Shown: piece by piece, positions 8,844 through 17,066 of the stretch
Layout: every line of letters begins with the position of its first letter
How positions within the stretch are numbered: the first letter of the stretch is position 1
Origin: JANQRA01 sp035762545
GTDB taxonomy: Bacteria > Actinomycetota > Acidimicrobiia > Spongiisociales > ZC4RG35
Length of the DNA: 64,000 nucleotides
Direction: 5' to 3'
Assembly: GCA_035762545.1 (NCBI GenBank)
Contig: DASTOM010000041.1
Coordinates: 13,840 to 77,839, forward strand
Made by a program: the position numbers and the translations under genes
The notes under the pieces: model-generated
Told to the model about the DNA's origin: nothing
The model's database searches: none
Seen by the model: the letters and a program-made list of their open reading frames with translations, nothing else

Positions 8844-8991
8844 TGCGCGCCTCCCGCCTTTCAGTTGCCTCGGCACGAAACATACGCATGCAGGGACGGG
8901 CGCGTTGGATCCATCAGAGGGTCGTATCAAACGCGCTAGTACGCGCTCTTGGCGGGGGAGAGATTGGATCGGTGGATTGGAGGGGGACGGC

Positions 8992-9201
8992 ATGCTGCCT
9001 TACGGAGAGGTCGAAGCGATGAGGAAACACAAGGTCACCGGGTTCACCCGGGAGCAGGAGCAGGCGGCAGCCCGGCGACGGGCAGCCAGGAACGAGCCGG
9101 GAAGTCTCAGCGAGTTGCTGAACGCACTGGCCCAAGGACTTGCAGGGATCGGCCTGCCTGGGGGCGGGGGAAGAAGGCAGCCGGCTCGACCGGCCTTCTA
9201 G
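8992..9201 (+). CDS. Small hypothetical protein (about 69 aa)
   Basis: A short frame beginning at ATG 8992 after AGGGGG, or at internal ATG 9019 after GGAGAGG; both sites have plausible ribosome binding. The product has a basic, Arg/Ala/Gln-rich middle (TREQEQAAARRRAARNE) and a Gly-rich tail ending GGGGRRQPARPAF. No family is recognised. It is divergent from the small membrane protein gene and lies upstream of a strong hairpin. Real expression is plausible but not certain. Confidence 0.45.
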   Translation: MLPYGEVEAMRKHKVTGFTREQEQAAARRRAARNEPGSLSELLNALAQGLAGIGLPGGGGRRQPARPAF

Positions 9202-9249
9202 AAGAGGCCTCCCGGGTCGTGCATTCTCACCGGCACGACCGCAGGCAAC

Positions 9250-9285
9250 GAGAAGGGGGTCCCCGCTTGCCGGGACCCCCTTCTC
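9250..9285 (-). terminator. Strong 14-bp stem-loop
   Basis: GAGAAGGGGGTCCC (9250-9263) and GGGACCCCCTTCTC (9272-9285) pair perfectly around an 8-base loop. On the reverse strand it follows, by nine bases, the stop codon of the remnant frame ending at 9295; on the forward strand it follows the small gene ending at 9201. No T-run is seen. It probably ends transcription from at least one of these directions. Confidence 0.6.
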
Positions 9286-9294
9286 AGATCAGCA

Positions 9295-9648
9295 TCACCA
9301 GGCGTGGTCGCGGTGTGGATCGCGGTGGCGAACGAGGACCCTCCCCAGATGATTACCGGGGTTCTGGGTGCCGGAGAGGCCGACGCACCCCACGCCTTGA
9401 TCAGTTGCGTCGATCCACTTGTGATCGGAGGCGTCGCGGCGACCTGCCGGCCCGGGAGTGGCCCAGACGACCTCGTCTCCGTTCTCATCGAAGACGCCCA
9501 CCCCCTCGACGCCGTCGAACGCTGCGGGATACACAGGCTTGGCTCGGGCCCAAGAACAGGCCAGGGCAAGGCAGGATCCCGAGCGGTTCGTGTCGGCGGC
9601 GTCGTTCGTCGCCGTCGGCGCCTGATCTCTACCGAATACGATCAGTGA
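9295..9648 (-). pseudogene. Coding-like remnant without a clear start
   Basis: On the reverse strand a frame is open from a stop at 9649-9651 to TGA at 9295-9297. Its codons show the local G/C third-position preference across the whole stretch, including the part 5' of the first usable start (GTG at 9534). Recognisable peptide pieces include GVGVFDENGDEVVW and SDHKWIDATDQGVGCVGLSG, with several Cys residues. No family is recognised. A strong hairpin follows the stop, as for a real gene end. It looks like the 3' part of a gene whose beginning was lost, perhaps when the sigma factor region was inserted; a short functional gene from GTG 9534 (79 aa) is the alternative. Confidence 0.45.
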
Positions 9649-9650
9649 TC

Positions 9651-10211
9651 ATGGAAGCCCTGACCCACGGTGAGCTGCTGGCACTTGCTGCCTCCGGCGA
9701 CGTTCGGGCCTGGAATGACCTCGTCGACCGCTTCTCAGACATGGTCTGGTCGGTGGCGAGGAGCTTCCGACTCGACGATGCCACTGCGAAGGACGTCTCA
9801 CAGACGGTGTGGTTGAAGCTGGTCGAGAACCTCGACAAGATCTCCGATCCGGAACGTCTCCCCGGCTGGCTGGCCACCACTTGTCGCCGTGAGGCACTCA
9901 GGGTCGCCAAGGCAAGGGATCGGATGATCCCGACCGATTTCGAATATGACGTGGCGGACGATTCCCCGTCTTTCGATGAGATGCTCATCGACGACGAGGA
10001 TCAGAGGGCGGTCACCCGGGCATTCAAGACTCTCGATGCCACATGTCGGGAGTTGCTCCGGCTGATGACTGCCGAGCCGGCCCTGTCCTATGAGGAGCTG
10101 GCGGAGGTCACGGGTCGGCCGATCGGGAGTCTTGGGCCGACGCGTGCCCGATGTCTGGACAAACTGAAAAGGGCGATGTCGCGTATCAGCGACGGTCCCA
10201 GGGACTCTTGA
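9651..10211 (+). CDS. RNA polymerase sigma-70 family factor (ECF-like)
   Basis: Protein of 186 residues with the two-domain layout of group 4 sigma factors. Region 2 spans about 20-90 (WNDLVDRFSDMVWSVARSF, then DVSQTVWLKLVENLDKI and the RREALRVAKARDR helix) and region 4 about 125-180 (LDATCRELLRLM, SYEELAEVTGRPIGSLGPTRARCLDKL), which would read the -35 element. There is no clear ribosome site before ATG 9651, so the message may be leaderless. It is followed after 19 bases by a 153-residue gene that may be its partner. The regulon is unknown; no zinc-finger anti-sigma gene is adjacent. Confidence 0.88.
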   Translation: MEALTHGELLALAASGDVRAWNDLVDRFSDMVWSVARSFRLDDATAKDVSQTVWLKLVENLDKISDPERLPGWLATTCRREALRVAKARDRMIPTDFEYDVADDSPSFDEMLIDDEDQRAVTRAFKTLDATCRELLRLMTAEPALSYEELAEVTGRPIGSLGPTRARCLDKLKRAMSRISDGPRDS

Positions 10212-10230
10212 ATTCAGGAGGTGAGCACTG

Positions 10231-10692
10231 TTGAGTGAATTCAAGACATCGAGAGAAGACCAAGAGATGCTCGAGAACCTACGGGAGGGACTGCTTTCCA
10301 GCGATCCCACCCCGTCGGACATCGCCGAGTTCGCCAAGGCCGCATTCGAGTGGCGTGGCATAGATGCCGACCTCGCCGAGCTGGATTTCGATTCAGTCGA
10401 AGACGATCAGCTGCAGGGGGTGCGGTCCACCGCCACGAGCAGGATGATCTCTTTCCAGGCCGGCCAATGGATGCTGGACGTCGAGTACGACGAGGCAACC
10501 CGACGGCTCATAGGACACATCTCTCCTCAGTCGCCCTACACCGTCGAGCTCCACACCAGCGGCGCTCTTTTCTCGCTCGAGTCCGATGATCTGGGGCGCT
10601 TCGAGGCAGAGTCGGTGTCATCCGGGCCTCTGAGCATGGTTTTGCGCTTCGAGGACGGATCGGTGATCAAGACCCAGTGGGTCGTCCTCTAG
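10231..10692 (+). CDS. Hypothetical protein encoded with the sigma factor (153 aa)
   Basis: An acidic soluble protein of 153 residues starting at TTG 10231, with an excellent AGGAGGTGA ribosome site. The N-terminal third is helical and charged (REDQEMLENLREGLLSSDPT); the rest looks like a beta-rich domain (MISFQAGQWMLDVEYDEATR, then LIGHISPQSPYTVELHTSG). No transmembrane segment or zinc motif is seen, so it is not a classical zinc anti-sigma factor. The 19-base spacing and shared strand suggest an operon and perhaps a regulatory interaction with the sigma factor; this is inference. Confidence 0.75.
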   Translation: MSEFKTSREDQEMLENLREGLLSSDPTPSDIAEFAKAAFEWRGIDADLAELDFDSVEDDQLQGVRSTATSRMISFQAGQWMLDVEYDEATRRLIGHISPQSPYTVELHTSGALFSLESDDLGRFEAESVSSGPLSMVLRFEDGSVIKTQWVVL

Positions 10693-10780
10693 CCTCGAAT
10701 CCCTCGTATCACGCCAGGGTCGGGGCCCTCTTCACCCACATGACCGTCGCTCTGGTGCGGCGGATGAGAGAGGAGAGCTG

Positions 10781-10966
10781 ATGCTCTACATGTCCCAAGC
10801 AAAGGACTCTCGCAGTGCCAGACGCTGGGCGTGGGCGCACCGCCCCATTCAGTCGCTGGACAACCCTGTGAAGAGATACCTGGGCAACCGCGCTGTCGGC
10901 CCCGGCTTGTGGAAGCGGCCCGTTCGCTGGCTCTGGACGCTCGAGAGATTGCGTCCGGCGTTCTGA
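10781..10966 (+). CDS. Possible small basic protein (61 aa)
   Basis: A 61-codon frame with a fair ribosome site (GAGAGGAGAG before ATG). The product is rich in Arg and Trp (RSARRWAWAHRPIQSLDNP, later LWKRPVRWLWTLERLRPAF) and has no hydrophobic signal. It lies downstream of the sigma factor pair and upstream of a strong hairpin. No family is recognised; a chance open frame is a real alternative. Confidence 0.35.
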   Translation: MLYMSQAKDSRSARRWAWAHRPIQSLDNPVKRYLGNRAVGPGLWKRPVRWLWTLERLRPAF

Positions 10967-11049
10967 ACGGCTGACCTCGGGGGAGATCCGAACCACACGG
11001 GGGACCGGGAGATGACTTCCGGTCCAGGGGGAGAGAGCAGACGGGAGAT

Positions 11050-11078
11050 AGGGGGACCGTCCCCAGGACGGTCCCCCT
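11050..11078 (+). terminator. 13-bp stem, 3-base loop hairpin
   Basis: AGGGGGACCGTCC (11050-11062) and GGACGGTCCCCCT (11066-11078) pair perfectly around CCA. It lies about 85 bases after the last forward-strand frame of the sigma factor region and 80 bases before the end of the reverse-strand gene at 11160. No T-run follows, but stem stability makes a terminator role likely. Confidence 0.6.
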
Positions 11079-11105
11079 GGCCTGTCAATTGTGAACACAG
11101 AAAGA

Positions 11106-11132
11106 ACCCCGGGCTCGCGATGAGCCCGGGGT
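11106..11132 (-). terminator. Intrinsic terminator of the small reverse-strand gene
   Basis: Read on the reverse strand, ACCCCGGGCTC (11132-11122) and GAGCCCGGGGT (11116-11106) form an 11-bp stem with a 5-base loop, followed by TCTTTCTGTGTT, a U-rich tract. It begins 27 bases after the stop of the gene ending at 11160. This is the most terminator-like element in the region. Confidence 0.7.
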
Positions 11133-11159
11133 CGGTCCCCCCTGTCGGATGCCTCGCTG

Positions 11160-11432
11160 TCACTCGGCCGTGAGTGGGCCGAGATACCCCTCTCGGGCGG
11201 TGGTCGGGTTGGACTGAATGGTGGTGAGGACCGGTGTCTCGTCGGAGGCCGGCCGGGTCACGGGAACCGGGGGTTCCGGTGTCTCGATGGCCGCTCCGGT
11301 GGCGATGCCGGCGGCGAGTGCGGATCCGGCGATGGCCGCGGCGAGTGCGATGACCGCTCCAGCTGCGGATGCTTTGGCCATCGGGGATCCGGGATGAGAT
11401 GGAGCACCCGGATACGAAACTGACGTCGACAA
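11160..11432 (-). CDS. Small exported or membrane-anchored protein (90 aa)
   Basis: Product of 90 residues from TTG 11432, chosen because GAGGAG sits five bases upstream; ATG 11381 (73 aa) is an alternative with no ribosome site. It contains one long Ala/Gly-rich hydrophobic segment (AAGAVIALAAAIAGSALAAG), then a Pro/Thr-rich tail (ETPEPPVPVTRPASDETP) ending YLGPLTAE, consistent with a signal anchor or cleaved signal peptide. No family is recognised. Its own U-rich terminator follows. It is divergent from the LLM oxidoreductase gene. Confidence 0.55.
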   Translation of the reverse strand: MSTSVSYPGAPSHPGSPMAKASAAGAVIALAAAIAGSALAAGIATGAAIETPEPPVPVTRPASDETPVLTTIQSNPTTAREGYLGPLTAE

Positions 11433-11504
11433 TGTCACTCCTCTGTCTGTCTGTGGGTGAAGAGGGGAAGGACGAAGCCCAGATACGCGTTGTCTCCGAA
11501 AGTC

Positions 11505-12527
11505 ATGGAATTGGGAATCACCAGCTTCGCCGAGACCATCCCCGCCCTCGGCGGGGAACGTCCCGGGCACGGGGAGCGTCTCCGTCAGATCGTCGAGGAG
11601 ATCGTCGTCGCCGAACAAGTCGGACTCGATGTCTACGGATTGGGAGAGCATCACCGTCCCGACTTCGCCTCCTCGGCTCCGGTCGTCGTTCTCGCCGCCG
11701 CTGCAGGGAAGACGTCCCGGATCCGTCTGTTCCCGGCCGTTTCGATACTCAGCACCGACGACCCGGTACGGGTCTTTCAGCAGTACGCCACACTCGACCT
11801 CGTCTCTTCCGGTCGTGCAGAGTTACTCGTGGGCCGAGGGTCGTTCATCGAGTCGTTTCCCCTGTTCGGGTACTCGCTCGACGACTACAACGAGTTGTTC
11901 GCAGAGAAACTCGACCTGCTCCTCCGAATTCGTGACAACGAGGCCGAGTTCGACTGGAGCGGTCGATTCCGATCGCCAATCAACGGCCAAGGCGTCTATC
12001 CGAGGCCGGAGCGCCCGCTGCCGGTCCGTATCGCAGTGGGTGGGACACCGCAGTCGATAGTCCGCGCTGCCACGAGAGGCCTGCCGGTCGCCCTCGCCAT
12101 CATCGGAGGGTCGCCCGACCGCTTCGCCGCGTTCGCCGATTTGCACCGCCAGACCTTGGTCGAATCCGGGTTCGACCCGGCCGAGGTGCCGCTCTCGGTC
12201 CACGCTCATGGGTACATCGCCGACACCGATGAGGAGGCCGCAGAGGAGTACTACGGGTCCTACTCGGCTGCAATGTCACGTCTGGGTCGGGAACGAGGTT
12301 GGGGTCCCATGACGCCTGAGCAATTCGACTGGATGAGATCGGAGGAGGGGTCGCTGGTACTCGGATCACCCGAAACCGTCGCCCGGAAGATCCTCAGGTT
12401 CCAGGAGATCCTCGGGGTGAACCGATTCGAGTTGCACATCAGCGTGGGCACGGTGCCGCACGACCGCGTCTTGCGGTCCATCGAGATGCTGGGGACGAAG
12501 GTCGCGCCCATGGTGAACGCCGACTGA
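11505..12527 (+). CDS. LLM-class flavin-dependent oxidoreductase
   Basis: Cytoplasmic luciferase-like monooxygenase of 340 residues from ATG 11505. It opens MELGITSFAE and contains GLGEHHRPDFASSAP (His-His pair typical of this branch), RIRLFPAVSILSTDDPVRVF and RAELLVGRGSFIESFPLFG. The frame extends upstream to 11457 but those residues do not resemble the family. It stands alone, ten bases from the convergent ABC gene. The substrate is unknown; members use FMN or F420 and are often misannotated, so I assign only the superfamily. Confidence 0.82.
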   Translation: MELGITSFAETIPALGGERPGHGERLRQIVEEIVVAEQVGLDVYGLGEHHRPDFASSAPVVVLAAAAGKTSRIRLFPAVSILSTDDPVRVFQQYATLDLVSSGRAELLVGRGSFIESFPLFGYSLDDYNELFAEKLDLLLRIRDNEAEFDWSGRFRSPINGQGVYPRPERPLPVRIAVGGTPQSIVRAATRGLPVALAIIGGSPDRFAAFADLHRQTLVESGFDPAEVPLSVHAHGYIADTDEEAAEEYYGSYSAAMSRLGRERGWGPMTPEQFDWMRSEEGSLVLGSPETVARKILRFQEILGVNRFELHISVGTVPHDRVLRSIEMLGTKVAPMVNAD

Positions 12528-12536
12528 TCGTCGGTC

Positions 12537-13241
12537 TCACGCTCCGGTGTCGGAGACCACGTGGCCGTCGCTCAACTCGATCACACGGTCGGCGATCGCG
12601 ATCGGGGCGGGGTCGTGAGTGGCCACGATCGCGGCGATGTTCTCACTGTGGACGAGGTCCACTATCAGGTCGATGATGACACGACCTGTCCTCGAATCGA
12701 GTTGACCTGTCGGCTCGTCCGCGAGGAGGAGACGGGGGCTGTTGGCCAGTGCCCGGGCGATGGCCACCCGCTGTTGTTCTCCACCTGAAAGCTCTTCCGG
12801 GCGGTGGCCGGCCCGGTCGGCCAGGCCTACCTGGTCGAGAAGGCGACTGGATCGGGCTCGACGCTCTCCCGCCGACGTCTTCATCAGACGCATCGGCACC
12901 TCGACGTTCTCCGTGGCGGACAAGATCGGGATCAAACCGAACGCCTGGAAGATAAAGCCGACCTTTGTCCTTCGGGTCTCGCTGAGTGTGGCCTCGTCCA
13001 TGGCGGTGACATCCTCTCCATCGAGGAGAACTGTCCCTGTCGTCGGTCGGTCGAGACCTCCGAGCATGTTGAGGAGGGTGGTCTTGCCGCTTCCGGAGCG
13101 CCCTCTCACCACTACGAAGGATCCGGGATCGACTTGGAGGTCGAGGGCCTGTACCGCATGAACTTCTGTTGGACCGGTCGTATAGGTCCGGCCGAGCCCG
13201 GACGCGCTCAGCAGATGGGTCGCCACTGCGACGTCACTCAT
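12537..13241 (-). CDS. ABC transporter ATPase, LolD/MacB-like (second of two)
   Basis: ATPase of 234 residues with Walker A GRSGSGKTT (47-55), signature LSGGEQQR (151-158), Walker B LLLADEPTGQLD (171-182) and the switch His in VATHDP. It belongs to the type VII (MacB/LolCDE/FtsX) class, which couples ATP hydrolysis to mechanical work on periplasmic or outer-surface partners. The ATG overlaps the upstream ATPase stop by eight bases (ATGAGTGA). Last gene of a four-gene operon with two giant permeases. Confidence 0.88.
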   Translation of the reverse strand: MSDVAVATHLLSASGLGRTYTTGPTEVHAVQALDLQVDPGSFVVVRGRSGSGKTTLLNMLGGLDRPTTGTVLLDGEDVTAMDEATLSETRRTKVGFIFQAFGLIPILSATENVEVPMRLMKTSAGERRARSSRLLDQVGLADRAGHRPEELSGGEQQRVAIARALANSPRLLLADEPTGQLDSRTGRVIIDLIVDLVHSENIAAIVATHDPAPIAIADRVIELSDGHVVSDTGA

Positions 13242-14163
13242 CGGAGCCCTCACGATCGGGCCAGACGTTGATGTGGTCGGGGTCGAGGGTCAACCGGACC
13301 CGTCGTTGCAGCTCCAGTGCGTCGACGTACTCGTGGGGGAGTTGAAGACGACCCACTCTGTCGAGCACAGCGAACTCCTCGGCGATAGTCCGATGCTCTC
13401 CTTCGGCGTCGACCTCGGTTCTCCGCAGCACCTCGCTGCTCGTCCTCCCGTCCCGGATAGCCACGGTCCGGTTGACGTGCTCGGCTACCAACGGGTCGTG
13501 GGTGACCACCACGATTGTCACACCGCTTTCCTTATTCACCGTCTGGAGGACGTCGAAGATCTCGGCAGAAGTCGACGTGTCGAGCTCCCCGGTCGGCTCA
13601 TCGGCGAAGACGACCTTCGGGTTGTTGGCGATGGCGGTGGCGATGGCGACCCGCTGCTGCTCGCCACCCGACAGTTCGGACGGTCGATGGTCCTGCCGGT
13701 CCGCCAGGCCGACCTGGTCGAGCAACTCCAGCGCCCGGTGTCGCCGATACTTGGCCTTGCCTCCGTCGAGGGTCATGGGCATCTCGACGTTCTCCCGTGC
13801 AGTCAGGTAGGGGAGGAGATTCCGAGCGGTTTGCTGCCAGACGAAACCGATGACCCTTCTTCGATAGCTCGTGCGTTGGGCGCCGGTCAGGTCGAGGAGG
13901 TCGTAGTTCGACACGCGGACACCACCGGCGGACGGGGTGTCGAGCCCACCGAGGATGTTGAGGAGCGTCGACTTGCCGCTTCCGGAGGCGCCGACGATGG
14001 CGATGAATTCGCCCTCGTCGACCATGAGGTCCAGGCCCTGGAGTGCCACCACTTCCAGGTCGGCCACCTTGTAGATCTTGACCAGGTTGTCGCAGAGGAT
14101 GAGAGGGGCGACCACATCGCTTCTTCCGGCAGTCGTCCCGGTTGGTGCAGTTGTGGTCGTCAT
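13234..14163 (-). CDS. ABC transporter ATPase, LolD/MacB-like, with C-terminal extension
   Basis: ATPase of 309 residues: Walker A GASGSGKST (58-66), LSGGEQQRVAIATAIANNPK, Walker B VVFADEPTGELD and switch His in VVTHDP. About 70 residues follow the core; they include EEFAVLDRVGRLQLPHEYVDA and a short strand-rich stretch. The tail resembles a small regulatory domain seen in some actinobacterial members, but I cannot name it. It overlaps the upstream permease gene by ATGA. Together with the shorter ATPase it probably makes a heterodimeric engine. Confidence 0.87.
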   Translation of the reverse strand: MTTTTAPTGTTAGRSDVVAPLILCDNLVKIYKVADLEVVALQGLDLMVDEGEFIAIVGASGSGKSTLLNILGGLDTPSAGGVRVSNYDLLDLTGAQRTSYRRRVIGFVWQQTARNLLPYLTARENVEMPMTLDGGKAKYRRHRALELLDQVGLADRQDHRPSELSGGEQQRVAIATAIANNPKVVFADEPTGELDTSTSAEIFDVLQTVNKESGVTIVVVTHDPLVAEHVNRTVAIRDGRTSSEVLRRTEVDAEGEHRTIAEEFAVLDRVGRLQLPHEYVDALELQRRVRLTLDPDHINVWPDREGSDE

Positions 14164-17066
14164 TCCTCACCCACCCTGAGCACGCGACTCACCTCGACGC
14201 GACGGTTCACGATGACAAAGATAACCACGGCCGCCGCCAGTACCCCGAAGATGGCCGCAGCCACCAACACGACGACTGTCCAGTCGATGACGATCGGGGC
14301 GGGGACCGCACCTCCTGTGAAGACGTCGAGGTTGAACACCTGTCCCAGCCCAAGAGCAGTCATCACGCCCACGAGAGCCCCGAAGGCAGTGCCAACCAGG
14401 GTCGGTGGGAGCTGCTCGATCACCGTCATGCCGGTGGCCTGCCCGGTATCGAGCCCCAGCGTGCGGAGGTAGGCGAGGTCTCTTCTACGCGTGCTGGAGG
14501 CAACGGCAAGGGATGCGACCACAGCAACGACCGCGAAGGTCACTGCGAAATAGAAGAGAACCTGGAGAACCATCACCGCCCACCCGATGAACGGATCCTC
14601 GATGATGGAGTCCAGCGTCTCGTACCGGGAGATGAGTCGGGCGCTCGGCGCCTGGTCGTCGAGGTTGGCCGCCAATTCGTCGCCGGCATCCCTCGTGGCG
14701 CGCAGGTAGGCGACTGTCGGGGTGAGTGACAGCTGGTCGAAGGTGGCGAGTGCGTCGAGCCCGACGACCACGAAGGGGACTCCAGTCGCGATGTCGGGAT
14801 ACCGGTCTCTCGTCTCCCTGACCACGACCTGCAGTCTCAGGGTGCCCAGGTCGAGGGTTATCACGTCACCGACGGACGGATCGATGTCCGCGGGCCAGTT
14901 TGCCGAGATGATGACCGGGATCGGGTTGGATGCGGTGCCGGCGTCCGGACCGGGGTCACCCGAGAGGAACGCTGGCAGTGCTACGTCACCAGCCGTCCCC
15001 TCGGTCAGCGTCTGATACGAGGTGGCGTCTATTGCCAGAGCCTCCGTCCGTGCGGAACGGACCCCCGCCTGGATGCGGGCGTTCGGGAACGTCTTTCCCA
15101 AGGCGGACGCGGAATGTGGTCCGAGACTCTCGACGTCTACAGACCCGGGGATGTTGACATCTGGCCCGAAACCCTTGACCGAATAGTCGGCACCCACCAC
15201 CTGCCAGGAGCCCGTTTCCTGGCCGCCTCTGATCGAGTCAGCTGTGATGCTGGTGGTGATCGCCGTCGCCACGCAAACGACGAAGACGAGGACGGGCAGA
15301 CGAGCCGCCGACGGCTGGCTCAGGATCCTCTTGAACCCGACGAAGCCGACCACTCCCGGTCGTTTCGAGGCGACCCAACCGAGGGAGCGGATGAAAAGGG
15401 GATAGATCCGCATGGCCACGAGCCCCGAGGCCACCGCGATCAGGGCGGGGGCAAGTGCCAACAGCAGGTCGAACTCACCGTCGGTGGTCAGGTCGTCCGC
15501 CTCGCCCCTTCGTTGCAGCAGGAAGAACGTCCCGATGGCCAGGGTGACCAGCAGGACCTCGGCCACGACTCTCCCCGGTGACGACTTGAACGAGTTGTCG
15601 TACTCGCGTTGGAGAGACCCGAGCCGACGGGTGAACAACGGCAGGCCGGCCGCGACCAGGACCAGCAGTGAAGCCAGGACCAGGATCGTCGTCGCGCGGT
15701 AGGAGAACAGGTAGTCGGTCCCGGTGAAGAGAAGGGCGGCCGCGAGAAAGCCGAGCAGCGCACCGGGCACCACGATGAGCAGACCCTCGTAGATGCGGGT
15801 CAATGTCAGCTGACCCCGCGATGCCCCGCGGTTCCTCTCGAGCACTATCGACCGCCGCTGTCGGCCGGTCATCAGGACCGCCAGCAGGAGGGTGACGGTG
15901 ACCACAACGGTGAGGATGCCGGCGACGGCCAATGAGACCATTGCCACCGTGTGGCTCCGCTGTTCGAGATGTGACTGAATCAGGTCGGACAACTGGCTGA
16001 TCACCCGGTAATCGGTTGGTCGGGCGACTACCGGGGTGAAACGAAGGAGGAAGGGCTCGAGCTCGGATTGGAGGGTGTCGAGGTCGGCCGTTTCGACCAG
16101 GTCCGGATCGACGAAATGGCGCCAGACGTAGCTGCGGCCCGCGTCGCCCATCGTGGAAAGCATCGACCGGTAGTCCTCGGGGGCCATCAGGCCGGTGGCG
16201 AAGATGATCCGGAAATCGGCCGTTTCCCGAATCGTGGGGCGATGCAGGGTCGGATCGGCGTACCAGTACTCGTCCTCCACGGCGGTGAGCTCGATGATCC
16301 CCGACACGGACACGACGATCTGATAGGCCAGGGCATCGGTTGGAATGCCGTTGAAGAGCGGATCGGTGGCATCAGGGGTGAGCACGACCTGTGATCCGAC
16401 TTCGAGCCCCATGTCCTCCGCGGTGCGGGCCGAGATCGCCACCTGGTAGTGGGCCACATCCTCGAGACGGCACGAGTCCTCGGCCGGTTGGACGGCGCCC
16501 GACTCGAGTTCCTCCTCGAGGGCTGCTCGTTCGTCCGGATCCAGGGGGCAGTCGGTACCGACCAGCATGGTGATCGGGTCCTGAGGGCTGGGGAGCTCCC
16601 CTTCGACCACCATGGACTGGTCGTCGATGTGTTCCTGATACCGGAACGACAGGAACCTGGGGAAGGGGTGAGGTGGCTCCTCCCCGGGCATGGGCGACAC
16701 GGCGAACCGGGGCGTATCCACCAGGTAGTAATGGTCCGAGACGATCTCCTGAAGGGAGGGTGGGAACTCCATCTCCGCAAAGAAATCACCCGATTCTCGG
16801 ATCGATCGCATCGGGTCGTCGTCCGGCCCCGCACCCAACCGTCCAAACCTCTCCACCCGTATGTTGCGTTGCGCCGGGTCCGGTTCGCTGACCGTCGCCC
16901 GAAGATCCTCAGCCGACACCACCTCGAGCTGGCGGGGTGCGGCGGCTAGTAGAACGGATGCGATGAGAGTCGTCACGGCGATGCTGATGACAACCGAGGG
17001 CTGGCTCCTGAGCTCCCTGGCGATGACTCTCATTCCGAGACTCAGTGATCCGAGACGGTTCGCCAT
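14160..17066 (-). CDS. FtsX-like giant ABC permease (968 aa)
   Basis: Membrane protein of 968 residues with an N-terminal span (about 24-44), a large extracytoplasmic domain (to about 370), several spans in the middle (about 374-560), a second extracytoplasmic region, and a C-terminal FtsX domain with three spans (about 825-960) ending in the basic tail NRRVEVSRVLRVGEE. This repeated FtsX layout is known for actinobacterial MacB-type exporters. It is translationally coupled to the upstream permease (TGATG) and to the downstream ATPase (ATGA). The cargo is unknown. Confidence 0.85.
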   Translation of the reverse strand: MANRLGSLSLGMRVIARELRSQPSVVISIAVTTLIASVLLAAAPRQLEVVSAEDLRATVSEPDPAQRNIRVERFGRLGAGPDDDPMRSIRESGDFFAEMEFPPSLQEIVSDHYYLVDTPRFAVSPMPGEEPPHPFPRFLSFRYQEHIDDQSMVVEGELPSPQDPITMLVGTDCPLDPDERAALEEELESGAVQPAEDSCRLEDVAHYQVAISARTAEDMGLEVGSQVVLTPDATDPLFNGIPTDALAYQIVVSVSGIIELTAVEDEYWYADPTLHRPTIRETADFRIIFATGLMAPEDYRSMLSTMGDAGRSYVWRHFVDPDLVETADLDTLQSELEPFLLRFTPVVARPTDYRVISQLSDLIQSHLEQRSHTVAMVSLAVAGILTVVVTVTLLLAVLMTGRQRRSIVLERNRGASRGQLTLTRIYEGLLIVVPGALLGFLAAALLFTGTDYLFSYRATTILVLASLLVLVAAGLPLFTRRLGSLQREYDNSFKSSPGRVVAEVLLVTLAIGTFFLLQRRGEADDLTTDGEFDLLLALAPALIAVASGLVAMRIYPLFIRSLGWVASKRPGVVGFVGFKRILSQPSAARLPVLVFVVCVATAITTSITADSIRGGQETGSWQVVGADYSVKGFGPDVNIPGSVDVESLGPHSASALGKTFPNARIQAGVRSARTEALAIDATSYQTLTEGTAGDVALPAFLSGDPGPDAGTASNPIPVIISANWPADIDPSVGDVITLDLGTLRLQVVVRETRDRYPDIATGVPFVVVGLDALATFDQLSLTPTVAYLRATRDAGDELAANLDDQAPSARLISRYETLDSIIEDPFIGWAVMVLQVLFYFAVTFAVVAVVASLAVASSTRRRDLAYLRTLGLDTGQATGMTVIEQLPPTLVGTAFGALVGVMTALGLGQVFNLDVFTGGAVPAPIVIDWTVVVLVAAAIFGVLAAAVVIFVIVNRRVEVSRVLRVGEE

